Of a DNA stretch of 64,000 nucleotides, positions 9,578 to 18,939 are shown in pieces; positions within the stretch are counted from its first letter, which is position 1, and every line of letters starts with the position of its first letter. Origin of the DNA: Shouchella rhizosphaerae (lineage in GTDB: Bacteria; Bacillota; Bacilli; Bacillales; Bacillaceae_D); NCBI RefSeq assembly GCF_900142675.1, contig NZ_FRBS01000010.1:1-64000 (forward strand), in the 5' to 3' direction. The notes beneath the pieces are model-generated. The model did not search any database, had not been told where the DNA came from, and was given only the letters and a program-made list of their open reading frames with translations. The translations under genes were made by a program, and so were the position numbers.

Positions 9578-10267
9578 ATGGAGTACGCTGCAATTGTCCT
9601 AGCGGCCGGACAAGGAAAACGAATGAAAGCAGGTATGAATAAACAGTTAATCGATTTAAACGGCATTCCTCTGATCGTCCATTCACTCAGGCTGTTTGAA
9701 GAAGATGAGGCTTGTAAAGCGATCTGGCTTGTAGTGAGTGAACCGGAAAGGCAGATAATGGAGAAGCTTGTTGCAGAGTATCAGATAGGCAAAGTAAAAG
9801 GGCTTGTAAATGGAGGAGCTGAACGGCAAGACAGCGTTTATGCAGGGTTAAAAGGAATGGAGGAGGCAGAAATCGTCCTTATTCACGATGGTGCCCGGCC
9901 GTTTGTCGCTAAACCTATTTTGACAAAGCTGGCCGATGAAGCGGCTCAAAGCGGGGCTGCGATTGCTGCTGTACCGGTCAAAGATACAGTCAAGCTTGCC
10001 AACAAAAACAGCGTTGCACGTACAGTTGAACGGAAAAACCTCTGGGCTGCGCAAACACCACAAGCTTTCCAGTATGAGCTCGTCTTGGCCGCACACGAAG
10101 ACGCTAAAAAACACGGGTTTCTCGGGACCGACGATGCAAGTCTTGTAGAAAGATTGGACAAACGCGTCACCATTGTCGAGAGCGATTACTTAAATATTAA
10201 ATTAACGACTGAGGAAGACCTGTTATTTGCTGAAACGATATTAAAGAAAAGGGAGAACCAATTATGA
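9578..10267 (+). CDS. ispD: IspD, 2-C-methyl-D-erythritol 4-phosphate cytidylyltransferase
   Basis: IspD transfers CMP from CTP to methylerythritol phosphate in the non-mevalonate isoprenoid pathway. The 229-residue product opens with the nucleotidyltransferase signature [17 protein letters not shown] (residues 7-23) and carries HDGARPF and the late [16 protein letters not shown] motif. The ribosome site AAAGGGAG lies about 10 bases before the ATG; TAAACT at 9541-9546, preceded by TGG, may be an extended -10. Its last four bases overlap the ispF start (ATGA), so the two consecutive-pathway enzymes are translationally coupled. Confidence 0.96.
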   Translation: MEYAAIVLAAGQGKRMKAGMNKQLIDLNGIPLIVHSLRLFEEDEACKAIWLVVSEPERQIMEKLVAEYQIGKVKGLVNGGAERQDSVYAGLKGMEEAEIVLIHDGARPFVAKPILTKLADEAAQSGAAIAAVPVKDTVKLANKNSVARTVERKNLWAAQTPQAFQYELVLAAHEDAKKHGFLGTDDASLVERLDKRVTIVESDYLNIKLTTEEDLLFAETILKKRENQL

Positions 10268-10743
10268 TTCGGATTGGACAAGGATTTGATGTACACCAGC
10301 TCGCTGAAGGCAGGCCGCTATTATTAGGAGGGGTTCATATTCCCCATCCGAAGGGGCTTCTCGGCCATTCAGACGCTGATGTCCTTTTGCATACAATTAC
10401 CGATGCAGCTCTTGGCGCGATTGGAGCAGGCGATTTGGGGAAACATTTCCCAGATACGGATGAAGCGTTCAAGGATGCTGACTCTAAACACCTATTGAGC
10501 CAAGCTTGGCAGCTTGTAAAAAACGCCGGTTATACGTTAGGGAATGTTGATTGTACGGTGATGGCCCAAAAGCCAAAGCTAGCGCCTTATATTGAAGCGA
10601 TGCGGAAACAAATTGCTGAATTGCTGGAAACAGACGTGGCCAACGTTAGCGTTAAAGCAACGACGACGGAAACGCTAGGGTTTGTAGGTCGTGAGGAGGG
10701 GATAGCTGCGCAGGCAGTTATCTTGCTGCAGAAAGCAGAGTAG
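10264..10743 (+). CDS. ispF: IspF, 2-C-methyl-D-erythritol 2,4-cyclodiphosphate synthase
   Basis: IspF cyclises CDP-methylerythritol 2-phosphate, releasing CMP. The 159-residue product begins [12 protein letters not shown], where D and H are metal ligands, followed by [15 protein letters not shown] with further metal-binding residues, and ends with [16 protein letters not shown], the family signature. Length is normal for the trimeric enzyme. It overlaps ispD by four bases; gltX follows after a 63-base gap with its own promoter. Confidence 0.96.
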   Translation: MIRIGQGFDVHQLAEGRPLLLGGVHIPHPKGLLGHSDADVLLHTITDAALGAIGAGDLGKHFPDTDEAFKDADSKHLLSQAWQLVKNAGYTLGNVDCTVMAQKPKLAPYIEAMRKQIAELLETDVANVSVKATTTETLGFVGREEGIAAQAVILLQKAE

Positions 10744-10746
10744 CCT

Positions 10747-10774
10747 TTGTTTTTACCGCGGAACGTGCTATGAT
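10747..10774 (+). promoter_or_regulatory. Extended -10 promoter before gltX
   Basis: TTGTTT, a 16-base spacer and TATGAT (10769-10774), with TGC directly before the -10 (extended -10). It lies about 30 bases before the gltX start. Confidence 0.55.
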
Positions 10775-10806
10775 GATTCAGAATAAGGTAGCCAAAGGAG
10801 TGCGTC

Positions 10807-12267
10807 GTGATGACGAAAGATATACGGGTCCGGTTTGCCCCTAGTCCTACGGGGCATCTGCATATAGGCGGAGCGCGGTCGGCGCTGTTTAATTACTTGT
10901 TTGCTAAATCAGCAGGCGGCGCGTTTGTGCTGCGGATTGAAGATACAGACCAAGCACGGAATGTGGATACAGCAACTGAAAAATTAATGGACAGTTTAAG
11001 ATGGCTTGGCCTAGAGTGGGATGAAAGCATTGACACAGAGGCCGGCAAATATGGCCCATACCGCTCAATGGAACGCGTTGATATTTATAAGAACTATATT
11101 CAACAGCTGTTGGATGAGAAAAAAGCATACTACTGTTACATGACGGAAGAAGAGTTAGAAGCAGAGCGCGAGGCGCAAAAAGCGCGGGGCGAAATGCCAA
11201 AATACAGCGGCCGTGACCGCGACTTAACAGCGGAACAACGGGCAGCTTACGAGGCGAAGGGCATTCAGCCTGTTGTTCGTTTCCGAGTGCCTGAGGGGCA
11301 AACTGTTTCATTTCATGATGCCGTTCGTGGCGAGGTGTCTTTTGAGACAGACGGAATTGGCGATTTCGTGATTGCACGTAAAGATGGTGTACCGATGTAC
11401 AACTTTGCCGTTGTCGTCGATGACCATTTGATGAACATTTCCCATGTGATCCGTGGGGAAGAGCATCTTTCCAATACGCCTCGGCAAATTTTACTCTACG
11501 AGGCATTTGGATGGGATGTGCCAAAATTTGCCCACGCTTCCTTGATTTTAAACCCAGACAGGCAGAAGATGAGTAAGCGTGATGAATCGATTATCCAATT
11601 TGTCGAGCAGTATAAATCATTGGGCTATATGCCTGAAGCAATTGTCAATTTCCTAGCATTGCTTGGTTGGTCGCCAGTCGGCGAGGAAGAAATCTTTTCG
11701 CTTGAAGAACTATGCGAACAATTTACACTCGATCGCGTTTCAAAAGCGCCGGCTATTTTTGACACAGATAAGCTCGCCTGGATGAACAATCAATACATGA
11801 AAAACGCTGATTTGGATACTGTTGTCGACTTAGCGTTGCCCCACTTAGTTGCCAGCGGTAAACTGCCAGAACAGTTGGATGAAGGCAAGCGGGAATGGGC
11901 GCGCCGTTTAATTGGCTTATACCAGGAGCAAATGCATTACGGGGCTGAAATCGTCGAACTGACGGAAATGTTCTTCAAAGAAGAAGTCGATTATACAGAA
12001 GAAGCGAAAACCGTGCTGGCAGAAGAACAAGTTCCTGAAGTGCTAAGCCAATTTGCAAAAGAGCTAGAATCGCTAGAAGGATTTTTTGCCGCTGACATCA
12101 AAAAAGCGATTAAAGCAACGCAAAAAGCGACTGGGCAAAAAGGGAAAAAATTGTTTATGCCAATTCGCGCAGCGGTGAGCGGTCAAACACATGGCCCAGA
12201 GCTTGGCGATACGATCGAGCTTTTAGGAAAAAGCGTTGTGAAAGCACGCTTGCAAGCTGCTATTTAA
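10807..12267 (+). CDS. gltX: Glutamyl-tRNA synthetase
   Basis: This class I synthetase charges tRNA-Glu and, in Bacillus, also mischarges tRNA-Gln for later amidation. The 486-residue product has the HIGH-type motif HLHIG at 17-21 and the KMSKR loop at 254-258. GTG at 10807 and ATG at 10810 are adjacent in-frame starts; AAGGAG at 10795-10800 is 6 or 9 bases away, so either is possible. No Gln synthetase is seen nearby, consistent with the indirect Gln-tRNA route. Confidence 0.96.
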
Positions 12268-12290
12268 TATTTAATAAGAATAGATACAAA

Positions 12291-12532
12291 ACGTTGAATG
12301 GGAATGCCAGCGAAGAACTTTCGCAGAGAGGGCGGCCGTCGGCTGAAAGCCGCCTGTAAGAGACGCGCATGGTTTGCCCCCATGAGTCTTTTCTTGAACA
12401 AGAACACGTAGGGAAAAGCGGGTCGCTCCGTTACAAGCGATTAGAGATTCAGCAATAAGCTGAAAAAAGCAGAGTGGAACCGTGCAGTAAGCGCCTCTGT
12501 ACCTTCGTTGGGAGGTGCAGGGGCGTTTTTTA
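12291..12532 (+). promoter_or_regulatory. T-box riboswitch controlling cysE-cysS
   Basis: The leader carries the T-box core AGAGTGGAACCGTGCAG (12471-12487) and a terminator stem CGCCTCTGTACCT / AGGTGCAGGGGCG (12492-12525, with G-U pairs) followed by T6. Stem I is closed by ATGGG (12298) with CCCAT (12379) and has a GGCGGC/GCCGCC upper stem (12331-12354). The likely specifier is TGC at 12375-12377 (Cys), with TGT at 12355 as another candidate. Uncharged tRNA-Cys should pair with specifier and T-box and prevent termination. A weak TTGCAA-N16-TAATAA promoter overlaps the gltX end. Confidence 0.88.
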
Positions 12533-12555
12533 TTGCGATGAAGGAGGGGGATCAG

Positions 12556-13221
12556 ATGGGGCTTGCTCGTACATTGTTGAATGATATTGATGTCGTCTTT
12601 GAACAAGATCCTGCTGCACGTAGTCGGCTAGAAGTCATTTTTACGTACTCGGGTGTGCACGCTGTTTGGGGGCATCGGATTGCTCACGGTCTATGGAAAC
12701 GGAAATGGTATTTCTTAGCGCGCCTGCTTTCGCAAATTGTCCGCTTTATGACAGGGATTGAAATCCATCCAGGGGCAAAGATCGGGCAAAGGCTATTTAT
12801 TGACCACGGCATGGGCGTCGTCATTGGCGAGACTTGCGAAATTGGAGACAATGTAACGATTTTCCAAGGCGTAACTTTAGGGGGCACTGGCAAAGAAAAG
12901 GGGAAGCGCCATCCAACTGTAAAAGACGGCGTGCTCATTGCCAGTGGAGCTAAAGTGCTTGGCTCATTTACAATCGGCGAAGGAGCCCGGATAGGGGCAG
13001 GCTCTGTCGTGTTAAACGAAGTGCCACCCCATTCGACGGTTGTAGGTATCCCTGGGAAAATTGTTGTGCAAAATGGAATAAAAGTGAGCTCGGCCCGTTC
13101 CCTTGACCACCATGCCTTGCCTGACCCTGTTGCTGACAAGATTGCTGAATTAGAACGGGAAATTGCCCGTTTAAAAGCAGAGTACAGCAAGCTTGCCGAT
13201 AAACAAAGCACATTGGACTAG
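12556..13221 (+). CDS. cysE: Serine O-acetyltransferase
   Basis: CysE acetylates serine with acetyl-CoA, the first step to cysteine. The 221-residue product has an N-terminal helical part and a left-handed beta-helix of hexapeptide repeats containing [19 protein letters not shown] and [20 protein letters not shown]; His and Asp of the active site are in FIDHGMG. The ATG at 12556 follows AAGGAGGGGG (12541-12550); longer in-frame starts lie inside the T-box terminator and are rejected. It leads a T-box operon with cysS, tying cysteine synthesis to tRNA-Cys charging. Confidence 0.95.
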   Translation: MGLARTLLNDIDVVFEQDPAARSRLEVIFTYSGVHAVWGHRIAHGLWKRKWYFLARLLSQIVRFMTGIEIHPGAKIGQRLFIDHGMGVVIGETCEIGDNVTIFQGVTLGGTGKEKGKRHPTVKDGVLIASGAKVLGSFTIGEGARIGAGSVVLNEVPPHSTVVGIPGKIVVQNGIKVSSARSLDHHALPDPVADKIAELEREIARLKAEYSKLADKQSTLD

Positions 13222-13271
13222 AGTGGCTTCATAAAGTATGGATACCAAGCAAGTAGAAAGGACGACAGACG

Positions 13272-14672
13272 ATGATTAAGCTGTTTAATAGTTTGACAAA
13301 TAAAAAAGAACCATTCGTGCCGATTGAGGAAGGCAAAGTTAAGATGTATTGCTGCGGACCGACCGTGTACAATTACATTCACATCGGCAATGCCCGGCCG
13401 CCCATTGTGTACGACATGGTGCGCCGGTATTTGACTTACCGAGGCTACGACGTAACCTTTGTCTCAAATTTTACGGATGTGGACGATAAAATTATACGCG
13501 CTGCCAATGAACTTGGCGAAGAAGTAGCAGATGTCGCCGAACGGTTTATTAAAGCGTATTACGCCGATACATGTGCTTTGAATGTAAAGGAAGCCGATCT
13601 TCACCCTCGTGTGACAGAAACGATGGATGACATCATTGCCTTTATTGCTGAGCTGGAGAAAAAAGGATTTGCATATGAAGCAGGGGGCGATGTCTATTTC
13701 CGCACACGCAAATTTAACGGCTATGGCAAATTATCTGGCCAAGCGCTCGACGATTTGCAAAGCGGCGCTAGAATAGAAGTAGATGAGCGTAAGGAAGACC
13801 CACTCGATTTTGTATTATGGAAAGCAGCAAAACCAAATGAAATTTCGTGGAGCAGCCCGTGGGGCGAGGGCCGTCCTGGTTGGCACATTGAGTGCTCGGC
13901 CATGATTAAGAAGAGTTTAGGGGATACAATTGACATCCACGCAGGCGGCAAGGATTTGACGTTTCCCCATCATGAAAACGAAATTGCCCAGTCAGAAGCG
14001 TTAACAGGCAAAAAATTGGCCAATTATTGGATGCACAACGGATTTGTTAACATAAACAACGAAAAAATGTCGAAATCACTCGGAAACTTTGTGCTTGCAC
14101 ATGACATCATCCAACAATATTCGCCAGAAGTCGTTCGGTTTTTCATGCTCACTGCCCATTATCGCACTCCAATTAACTTTAGTGATGAGCTTCTTAAAGG
14201 AGCTGAAGCCGGACTAGAGCGCTTGAAAAATACAGTCGCCAATTTGCAGCACCGCTTGGCGGAAACAGCTGATATGGGGGCAGAAGAGGAGTGGCTCGAA
14301 AAGATTGCTGGCGCAAAACAACATTTTATCGAAGAAATGGATGACGATTTCAATAGCGCCAATGCAATAAGTGTGTTGTTTGACCTTGCTAAAGAAGCCA
14401 ATATTTATATGAGCGAAGCACAAACGTCCAAAAAAGTGCTAAATGCTTTTTTGGAGTTGTTTGCCGAGTTTGGCGAAGTGCTTGGTGTAAGCTTTACACA
14501 ACAAGAGGAAGAGCTTCTTGATGCTGAAATTGAGGCGTTGATTGAAGAGCGCAATGTTGCCCGGAAAGAACGGAACTTTGCCCGTGCTGATGAAATTCGT
14601 GACCTCTTAAAAGAGAAAAACATCGTGCTAGAAGATACGCCACAAGGCGTGCGTTGGAAGCGGGGGTCATGA
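13272..14672 (+). CDS. cysS: Cysteinyl-tRNA synthetase
   Basis: This monomeric class I synthetase charges tRNA-Cys. The 466-residue product has [16 protein letters not shown] near residues 29-44 (zinc-ligand Cys and the HIGH-type motif), WHIECSAM and [11 protein letters not shown] with further zinc ligands, and KMSKSLGN. Length is typical of Bacillus. GAAAGGACG precedes the ATG. Its stop overlaps the mrnC start (ATGA), and the cysE-cysS pair shares the T-box leader. Confidence 0.97.
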   Translation: MIKLFNSLTNKKEPFVPIEEGKVKMYCCGPTVYNYIHIGNARPPIVYDMVRRYLTYRGYDVTFVSNFTDVDDKIIRAANELGEEVADVAERFIKAYYADTCALNVKEADLHPRVTETMDDIIAFIAELEKKGFAYEAGGDVYFRTRKFNGYGKLSGQALDDLQSGARIEVDERKEDPLDFVLWKAAKPNEISWSSPWGEGRPGWHIECSAMIKKSLGDTIDIHAGGKDLTFPHHENEIAQSEALTGKKLANYWMHNGFVNINNEKMSKSLGNFVLAHDIIQQYSPEVVRFFMLTAHYRTPINFSDELLKGAEAGLERLKNTVANLQHRLAETADMGAEEEWLEKIAGAKQHFIEEMDDDFNSANAISVLFDLAKEANIYMSEAQTSKKVLNAFLELFAEFGEVLGVSFTQQEEELLDAEIEALIEERNVARKERNFARADEIRDLLKEKNIVLEDTPQGVRWKRGS

Positions 14673-15085
14673 TGAGTACGAACAGGGAATGGCGCCAGCT
14701 GAATGGGCTTGCGCTTGCTTATATGGGAGACGCTGTGTATGAACAGCGTGTCCGCTATGAGCTGTTGAAACAAGGAGCCGTGCGGCCAAACCGCTTGCAC
14801 AAAGCAGCGACTACGTATGTCTCTGCAAAAGCGCAGGCCGCCGTTCTTTTCCAAATGGGCGAACAAGGCATTTTAACAGAAGAGGAACAAGCCATTGTCC
14901 GCCGGGGCCGGAATGCCAAATCCCATACCACGCCAAAAAATACAGACGTGGCCACTTACCGGAATGCAACTGGTTTTGAAGCGCTCCTTGGGTATTTGTA
15001 TTTGACGAATAAACATGAGCGATTGGAAGAGCTGCTCAAGCTGGCATTGACAATGGCTGCACAGAAAGAAGGGAACCCGTCATGA
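14669..15085 (+). CDS. mrnC: Mini-ribonuclease III (23S rRNA maturation)
   Basis: Mini-III is an RNase III catalytic domain without the double-stranded-RNA-binding domain; in Bacillus it trims 23S rRNA precursors. The 138-residue product shows [15 protein letters not shown], the catalytic signature with Asp and Glu, and [14 protein letters not shown] with the second acidic cluster. Two adjacent ATG codons (14669, 14672) are possible; 14669 overlaps the cysS stop. It overlaps rlmB by four bases, so rRNA maturation and modification genes are coupled to cysS. Confidence 0.94.
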   Translation: MMSTNREWRQLNGLALAYMGDAVYEQRVRYELLKQGAVRPNRLHKAATTYVSAKAQAAVLFQMGEQGILTEEEQAIVRRGRNAKSHTTPKNTDVATYRNATGFEALLGYLYLTNKHERLEELLKLALTMAAQKEGNPS

Positions 15086-15873
15086 GCAAACGTACCAACC
15101 CGCAACCAAAAAAACAGATGAAGGGCGACAACCGCCAAGAAGAATTCATTGTCGGCAAAAACCCAGTGATCGAAGCAATTAAATCAGGGCACCCCATCCA
15201 TAAAATTTGGATTGGCGACCAATCGCAAAAAGGGCAAATGACGAAACTGACACAATTGGCAAAAGAACAAAATGTGCTAGTGCAAACGGCCCCTAAGCGT
15301 AAGCTTGACCAACTTGTCGGCCATAGCAACCACCAAGGCGTCGTCGCCTCCGTGGCCGCGTACGAATATGCAGACATGGATGCATTATTTGCCAAAGCAG
15401 CCGCTGCTCATGAAGCTCCATTTTTCCTCGTGCTTGACGAAATAGAGGATCCTCATAATTTAGGCTCCATTATGCGGACCGCCGACGCTGTAGGAGCACA
15501 CGGCATCATCATCCCAAAACGCCGTTCGGTCGGGCTGACGCAAACAGTCGCAAAAGCATCGACAGGAGCGATTGAATACATTCCTGTGGTTCGTGTCACC
15601 AATTTGGCCCGGACAATGGACGAGCTTAAAAAGCAAGGACTATGGTTTGCTGGCACGGACGCGGCTGCAGAGGGTGACTATCGCGAAGCCGATTACAACT
15701 TGCCACTTTGCCTCGTCATTGGCAGTGAAGGCAAAGGGATTAGCCGCCTGATTAAAGAAAAATGTGATTTTCTCGTTAGCATTCCGATGAAAGGGCGCGT
15801 CACTTCATTGAATGCGTCCGTTGCGGCAAGCTTGTTGATGTACGAAGTGTTCCACAAGCGGGCTGGGCAGTGA
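15082..15873 (+). CDS. rlmB: 23S rRNA 2'-O-methyltransferase, SPOUT/TrmH family
   Basis: This SPOUT methyltransferase is the RlmB/YacO type, expected to methylate G2251 of 23S rRNA (inferred from family). The 263-residue product has a lysine-rich N-terminal tail, a substrate-binding domain with [12 protein letters not shown], then the knotted SAM domain: [33 protein letters not shown] and [20 protein letters not shown]. The last two form the trefoil knot. It starts within the mrnC stop and is followed 7 bases later by rae1. Confidence 0.93.
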   Translation: MSKRTNPQPKKQMKGDNRQEEFIVGKNPVIEAIKSGHPIHKIWIGDQSQKGQMTKLTQLAKEQNVLVQTAPKRKLDQLVGHSNHQGVVASVAAYEYADMDALFAKAAAAHEAPFFLVLDEIEDPHNLGSIMRTADAVGAHGIIIPKRRSVGLTQTVAKASTGAIEYIPVVRVTNLARTMDELKKQGLWFAGTDAAAEGDYREADYNLPLCLVIGSEGKGISRLIKEKCDFLVSIPMKGRVTSLNASVAASLLMYEVFHKRAGQ

Positions 15874-15880
15874 GCGGGCA

Positions 15881-16393
15881 ATGGAGAATATTCTGCTCGT
15901 TGACGGCTACAACATGATTGGAGCATGGCCATCTTTGCAGAAATTGAAGGAAAAGGATTTTGGCGCGGCTAGGGATCAACTGGTTGACTTATTGGCGGAA
16001 TATGCAGCATTTACAGGTTACCGCGTTATTGCCGTTTTTGACGCCCATATGGTTGCTGGGATCGGCAAATCGTATAATCACCATCGGGTCGAGATTGTCT
16101 ATACGAAAAAAAACGAGACAGCCGATGAGCGGATCGAAAAGCTTGTTCAGACATTGAAGCGGATCGACCGGGTGATCCACGTAGCCACTTCTGATTTGGC
16201 AGAGCAGTCTCACGCCTTTGGGAGTGGGGCTTTGCGGAAGTCGGCTAGGGAGATGGCAATCGAAATGGGAATGGCAACAAAAGAAATCGACAAAATCGTA
16301 CAAAAAACGAAGAAAGCGCAAGAGTCGTCGAAAATTACGTTATCAGAGGAAGTTGCCGAAGTTTTTGAGAGATGGCGTCGAGGCGGCAAATGA
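15881..16393 (+). CDS. rae1: Rae1 (YacP), ribosome-associated NYN-domain endoribonuclease
   Basis: Rae1 is a PIN/NYN-like nuclease that enters the ribosomal A site and cuts certain mRNAs in Bacillus. The 170-residue product begins ILLVDGYNMIGAWP, whose Asp is part of the acidic catalytic centre; ADERIEKLVQTLK and VIHVATSDLAEQ supply the other conserved acidic positions. The C-terminal tail is rich in lysine and arginine. It closes the cysES group. The sigH promoter starts 5 bases after its stop. Confidence 0.92.
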   Translation: MENILLVDGYNMIGAWPSLQKLKEKDFGAARDQLVDLLAEYAAFTGYRVIAVFDAHMVAGIGKSYNHHRVEIVYTKKNETADERIEKLVQTLKRIDRVIHVATSDLAEQSHAFGSGALRKSAREMAIEMGMATKEIDKIVQKTKKAQESSKITLSEEVAEVFERWRRGGK

Positions 16394-16397
16394 ATAG

Positions 16398-16427
16398 TTG
16401 ACCTGCTAGAAAAAAGTGCTATATAAT
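16398..16427 (+). promoter_or_regulatory. Promoter of sigH
   Basis: TTGACC (16398-16403), an 18-base spacer and TATAAT (16422-16427), about 53 bases before the sigH start. In B. subtilis sigH expression is repressed by AbrB; I see no clear AbrB site, which has no strict consensus. Confidence 0.8.
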
Positions 16428-16480
16428 GTGTATAACTTTTCACAACATTATGTCTATGCTATCGCGGAGGAGTGATTAGT

Positions 16481-17143
16481 TTGGGTGCAAGTCTAGCAGA
16501 AGGAACATTGACGTACAAAGAAAGTCCGTTTGAAGAGTGGGAAGATGATTCTTTGATTAAAGAAGTCCGAACTGGCAATACGTTAGCTTTAGAGCATTTG
16601 ATTGGAAAGTACCGCAATTTTGTTCGGGCTAAAGCACGGTCGTATTTTCTTATTGGCGCTGATCATGAAGACATTGTGCAAGAAGGTATGATTGGTTTAT
16701 ATAAGGCTGTAAGAGACTTTAATGTGGACAAGCTTTCTTCGTTTAAGGCTTTCGCAGAATTGTGCATCACAAGGCAAATTATTACCGCGATAAAAACAGC
16801 TACAAGGCAAAAGCACATACCCCTTAATTCATATGTGTCGTTGGACAAGCCTCTTTATGATGAGGAGTCGGACAGGACATTAATGGATGTCATTTGCGGC
16901 AACAAGGTAACGGATCCAGAAGCGCTTTTAATTAATCAAGAAGATTTTGCTTACATCGAAGGGAAGATGAGCGAGATCTTAAGTGAGCTGGAGAGGCAAG
17001 TGCTGATGCTTTATTTGGATGGAAGAACGTACCAGGAAATATCGATTGATTTAAAACGACACGTCAAATCGATAGACAATGCCCTCCAGCGTGTAAAACG
17101 TAAACTGGAAAGGTATGTGGAACTGAAAAGCGTAATGTTGTGA
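16481..17143 (+). CDS. sigH: RNA polymerase sigma-H factor
   Basis: SigH directs transcription for the start of sporulation and competence. The 220-residue protein has region 2 with LIGKYRNFVRAKARSYFLIG, DIVQEGMIGLYKAVRDF (polymerase and -10 binding) and region 4 with YLDGRTYQEISIDLKRHVKSIDNALQRVKRKLE. I place the start at TTG 16481: GGAGG at 16466-16470 is 10 bases away, whereas an in-frame GTG at 16472 is only one base from it. The N-terminal 25 residues differ most from the B. subtilis protein. Confidence 0.94.
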   Translation: MGASLAEGTLTYKESPFEEWEDDSLIKEVRTGNTLALEHLIGKYRNFVRAKARSYFLIGADHEDIVQEGMIGLYKAVRDFNVDKLSSFKAFAELCITRQIITAIKTATRQKHIPLNSYVSLDKPLYDEESDRTLMDVICGNKVTDPEALLINQEDFAYIEGKMSEILSELERQVLMLYLDGRTYQEISIDLKRHVKSIDNALQRVKRKLERYVELKSVML

Positions 17144-17199
17144 TGAAAAGGGCGGGGCGATTAGCTTCCGTCCTTTGTATATTACGCTTCAGCCCAGCA

Positions 17200-17228
17200 T
17201 TGACACCCGTTTAGTGCTGTGCTAGAGT
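17200..17228 (+). promoter_or_regulatory. Strong promoter before rpmG
   Basis: TTGACA (17200-17205), a 17-base spacer and TAGAGT (17223-17228) preceded by TGC (extended -10). Likely drives rpmG-secE-nusG. Confidence 0.8.
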
Positions 17229-17261
17229 CAAAGAGTGTGTGCAACGTACGGAGGTGTGCCC

Positions 17262-17408
17262 GTGAGTGGCAAACGTGTCTTGGCTTGCGACATCTGCAAG
17301 TCCCGTAATTACTCGGTAACAAGCGCTAAAAAAAGCGATACTCGGCTTACGGTAAAAAAATTTTGCAAACGGTGCAATGGACATACACTGCATGTAGAAA
17401 CGCGTTGA
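17262..17408 (+). CDS. rpmG: 50S ribosomal protein L33, zinc-binding form
   Basis: A 48-residue protein starting at GTG 17262 after CGGAGGTG. It reads [18 protein letters not shown] and ends HTLHVETR. Four cysteines (C9, C12, C35, C38) form the zinc ribbon, so this is a C+ form of L33. Bacillus genomes usually carry further L33 copies, some lacking the cysteines, swapped in under zinc limitation. It has the usual place just before secE. Confidence 0.9.
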   Translation: MSGKRVLACDICKSRNYSVTSAKKSDTRLTVKKFCKRCNGHTLHVETR

Positions 17409-17481
17409 TAATACAGGAAAATCGCAAAGCTTTGACGTTTATCTTTTCGATATTGTGTAATGCTGGAGGTGTACGGATCAC

Positions 17482-17670
17482 ATGGCAGATGAAAACAAAG
17501 GACCAGTTACTTTTCTTCGTAATGTAGGCAGGGAAATGAAACGCGTAACATGGCCAACTAAAAAAGAGTTAACCCGTTATACGTTAGTTGTCCTCACAAC
17601 GCTTATTTTTATGGTTGCTTTTTTCTATCTAGTCGATCTAGGTATTTCGACGTTGCTGCGGATGCTGTAG
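17482..17670 (+). CDS. secE: SecE, preprotein translocase subunit
   Basis: SecE clamps SecY in the SecYEG channel. The 62-residue protein has an amphipathic cytoplasmic helix with the conserved REMKRVTWPTKKELTRYT stretch (about residues 16-33) and one membrane segment (LVVLTTLIFMVAFFYLVDLG). This short single-span form is standard in Gram-positive bacteria. GGAGGTG lies about 10 bases before the ATG. It stands between rpmG and nusG, as in Bacillus. Confidence 0.95.
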   Translation: MADENKGPVTFLRNVGREMKRVTWPTKKELTRYTLVVLTTLIFMVAFFYLVDLGISTLLRML

Positions 17671-17726
17671 CGTATAAAGTTGAAGCTCTGGGAATGTTAA
17701 AGGAGGGAAGGACGCTGTCCTGAACA

Positions 17727-18263
17727 ATGGAAAAAAACTGGTTTGTGGTACACACATACTCTGGCTATGAAAACAAAGTGAAAGCGAACCTTGAAAAGCG
17801 GGTTGAGTCAATGGAAATGACTGACCATATTTTTCGTGTGCTTGTACCTGTCGAAGAAGAGACAGAAATAAAAAACGGAAAAACGAAGCAAGTGTCACGC
17901 AAAGTGTTCCCAGGCTATGTGCTAGTGGAAATGGTCATGACTGACGATTCATGGTATGTTGTCCGCAATACACCAGGGGTAACAGGGTTCGTTGGTTCGG
18001 CTGGAGCAGGCTCCAAGCCGACGCCGCTTATGCCCGATGAGGTTGAGCGGATCTTGAAGCAAATGGGCGTTGTTGAAGCCCAAGAAGAAGTAGACTTTGA
18101 ACTGAAAGAATCGGTTAAAGTGAAATCAGGTCCGTTTGCTGATTTTGTCGGCACAATCGAAGAGATACAGGTAGAAAAACGGAAACTGAAAGTCCATGTA
18201 AATATGTTCGGGCGCGAAACGCCAGTGGAGCTTGAGTTTGGTCAAGTTGAAAAGATTTCTTAA
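17727..18263 (+). CDS. nusG: NusG, transcription elongation and pausing factor
   Basis: NusG binds RNA polymerase and controls pausing and termination. The 178-residue protein has the NGN domain ([20 protein letters not shown] onward, with [12 protein letters not shown]) and a C-terminal KOW domain ([30 protein letters not shown]). An in-frame TGA at 17721-17723 fixes the ATG at 17727 as the first usable start. The good Shine-Dalgarno AGGAGGG is 19 bases away and only a weak GGAAGGA is nearer, an odd spacing. Confidence 0.96.
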   Translation: MEKNWFVVHTYSGYENKVKANLEKRVESMEMTDHIFRVLVPVEEETEIKNGKTKQVSRKVFPGYVLVEMVMTDDSWYVVRNTPGVTGFVGSAGAGSKPTPLMPDEVERILKQMGVVEAQEEVDFELKESVKVKSGPFADFVGTIEEIQVEKRKLKVHVNMFGRETPVELEFGQVEKIS

Positions 18264-18269
18264 AAAACC

Positions 18270-18298
18270 TTGCTTCTTGGCGGTATAGGTGATAGAAT
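18270..18298 (+). promoter_or_regulatory. Promoter before rplK
   Basis: TTGCTT (18270-18275), a 17-base spacer and TAGAAT (18293-18298) preceded by TGA (extended -10). It stands upstream of the hairpin at 18332, so the hairpin lies within the predicted rplK leader. Confidence 0.65.
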
Positions 18299-18331
18299 TT
18301 CAATGTTTAGTATAGATTTCTCTATGCTTGT

Positions 18332-18356
18332 CGGATGCATATGCATCCGTCTTTTT
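18332..18356 (+). terminator. Terminator or attenuator in the rplK leader
   Basis: CGGATGCATATGCATCCG is an 18-bp perfect palindrome followed by TCTTTTT. By position it ends nusG transcripts, but the upstream promoter would make it an attenuator for rplK. Confidence 0.75.
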
Positions 18357-18418
18357 GAGTGGGAGGGTACAAGTTGTGTATCCGGTAACCACATCACGGA
18401 CTTAAGGAGGTGTGTCAC

Positions 18419-18844
18419 GTGGCTAAAAAGGTAATTAAAATGGTTAAGCTACAAATCCCTGCGGGTAAAGCCAATCCGGCACCACCAGTTGGACCGGCTC
18501 TCGGTCAAGCAGGTGTGAACATTATGGGATTTTGTAAAGAATTTAACGCTCGTACATCTGACCAAGCAGGTTTGATTATTCCAGTGGAAATCACTGTATT
18601 TGAAGACCGTTCGTTTACATTCATCACGAAAACGCCACCTGCTGCTGTGCTATTGAAAAAAGCGGCAGGGATTGACTCAGGTTCTGGCGAGCCGAATCGT
18701 ACAAAAGTTGCAACGGTTAAACGCGATAAAGTACGTGAGATTGCTGAAACAAAAATGCCAGATCTGAATGCGGCTTCTGTAGAAGCGGCTATGCGCATGG
18801 TTGAGGGTACAGCCCGCAGCATGGGCATTGTGATCGAAGACTAA
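18419..18844 (+). CDS. rplK: 50S ribosomal protein L11
   Basis: L11 forms the GTPase-associated centre with L10 and 23S rRNA and is needed for RelA activation. The 141-residue product has the proline-rich N-domain start ([20 protein letters not shown]) and the C-terminal rRNA-binding domain. Start is GTG 18419, eight bases after AAGGAGG (18404-18410), rather than an in-frame GTG nine bases earlier that overlaps that site. rplA follows after 95 bases containing a hairpin. Confidence 0.96.
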   Translation: MAKKVIKMVKLQIPAGKANPAPPVGPALGQAGVNIMGFCKEFNARTSDQAGLIIPVEITVFEDRSFTFITKTPPAAVLLKKAAGIDSGSGEPNRTKVATVKRDKVREIAETKMPDLNAASVEAAMRMVEGTARSMGIVIED

Positions 18845-18858
18845 TTGGTTGCTGTGAG

Positions 18859-18887
18859 AGGTTGCGCCCAAGCTGGAGTCGCAGCCT
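18859..18887 (+). promoter_or_regulatory. Hairpin between rplK and rplA
   Basis: AGGTTGCG pairs with CGCAGCCT (one G-U) around a 13-base loop. It could modulate rplA expression, for example as an L1-binding site, but I cannot match it to a known motif. Confidence 0.35.
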
Positions 18888-18939
18888 TTCAAATAGTGGG
18901 AGGAATTTCCGTTAACACCACATACGAGGAGGAAATAAA

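Noticed and set aside
10904-11524. Long - strand open frame inside gltX
   Set aside because: It is a codon-bias shadow of gltX with no family features or ribosome site.
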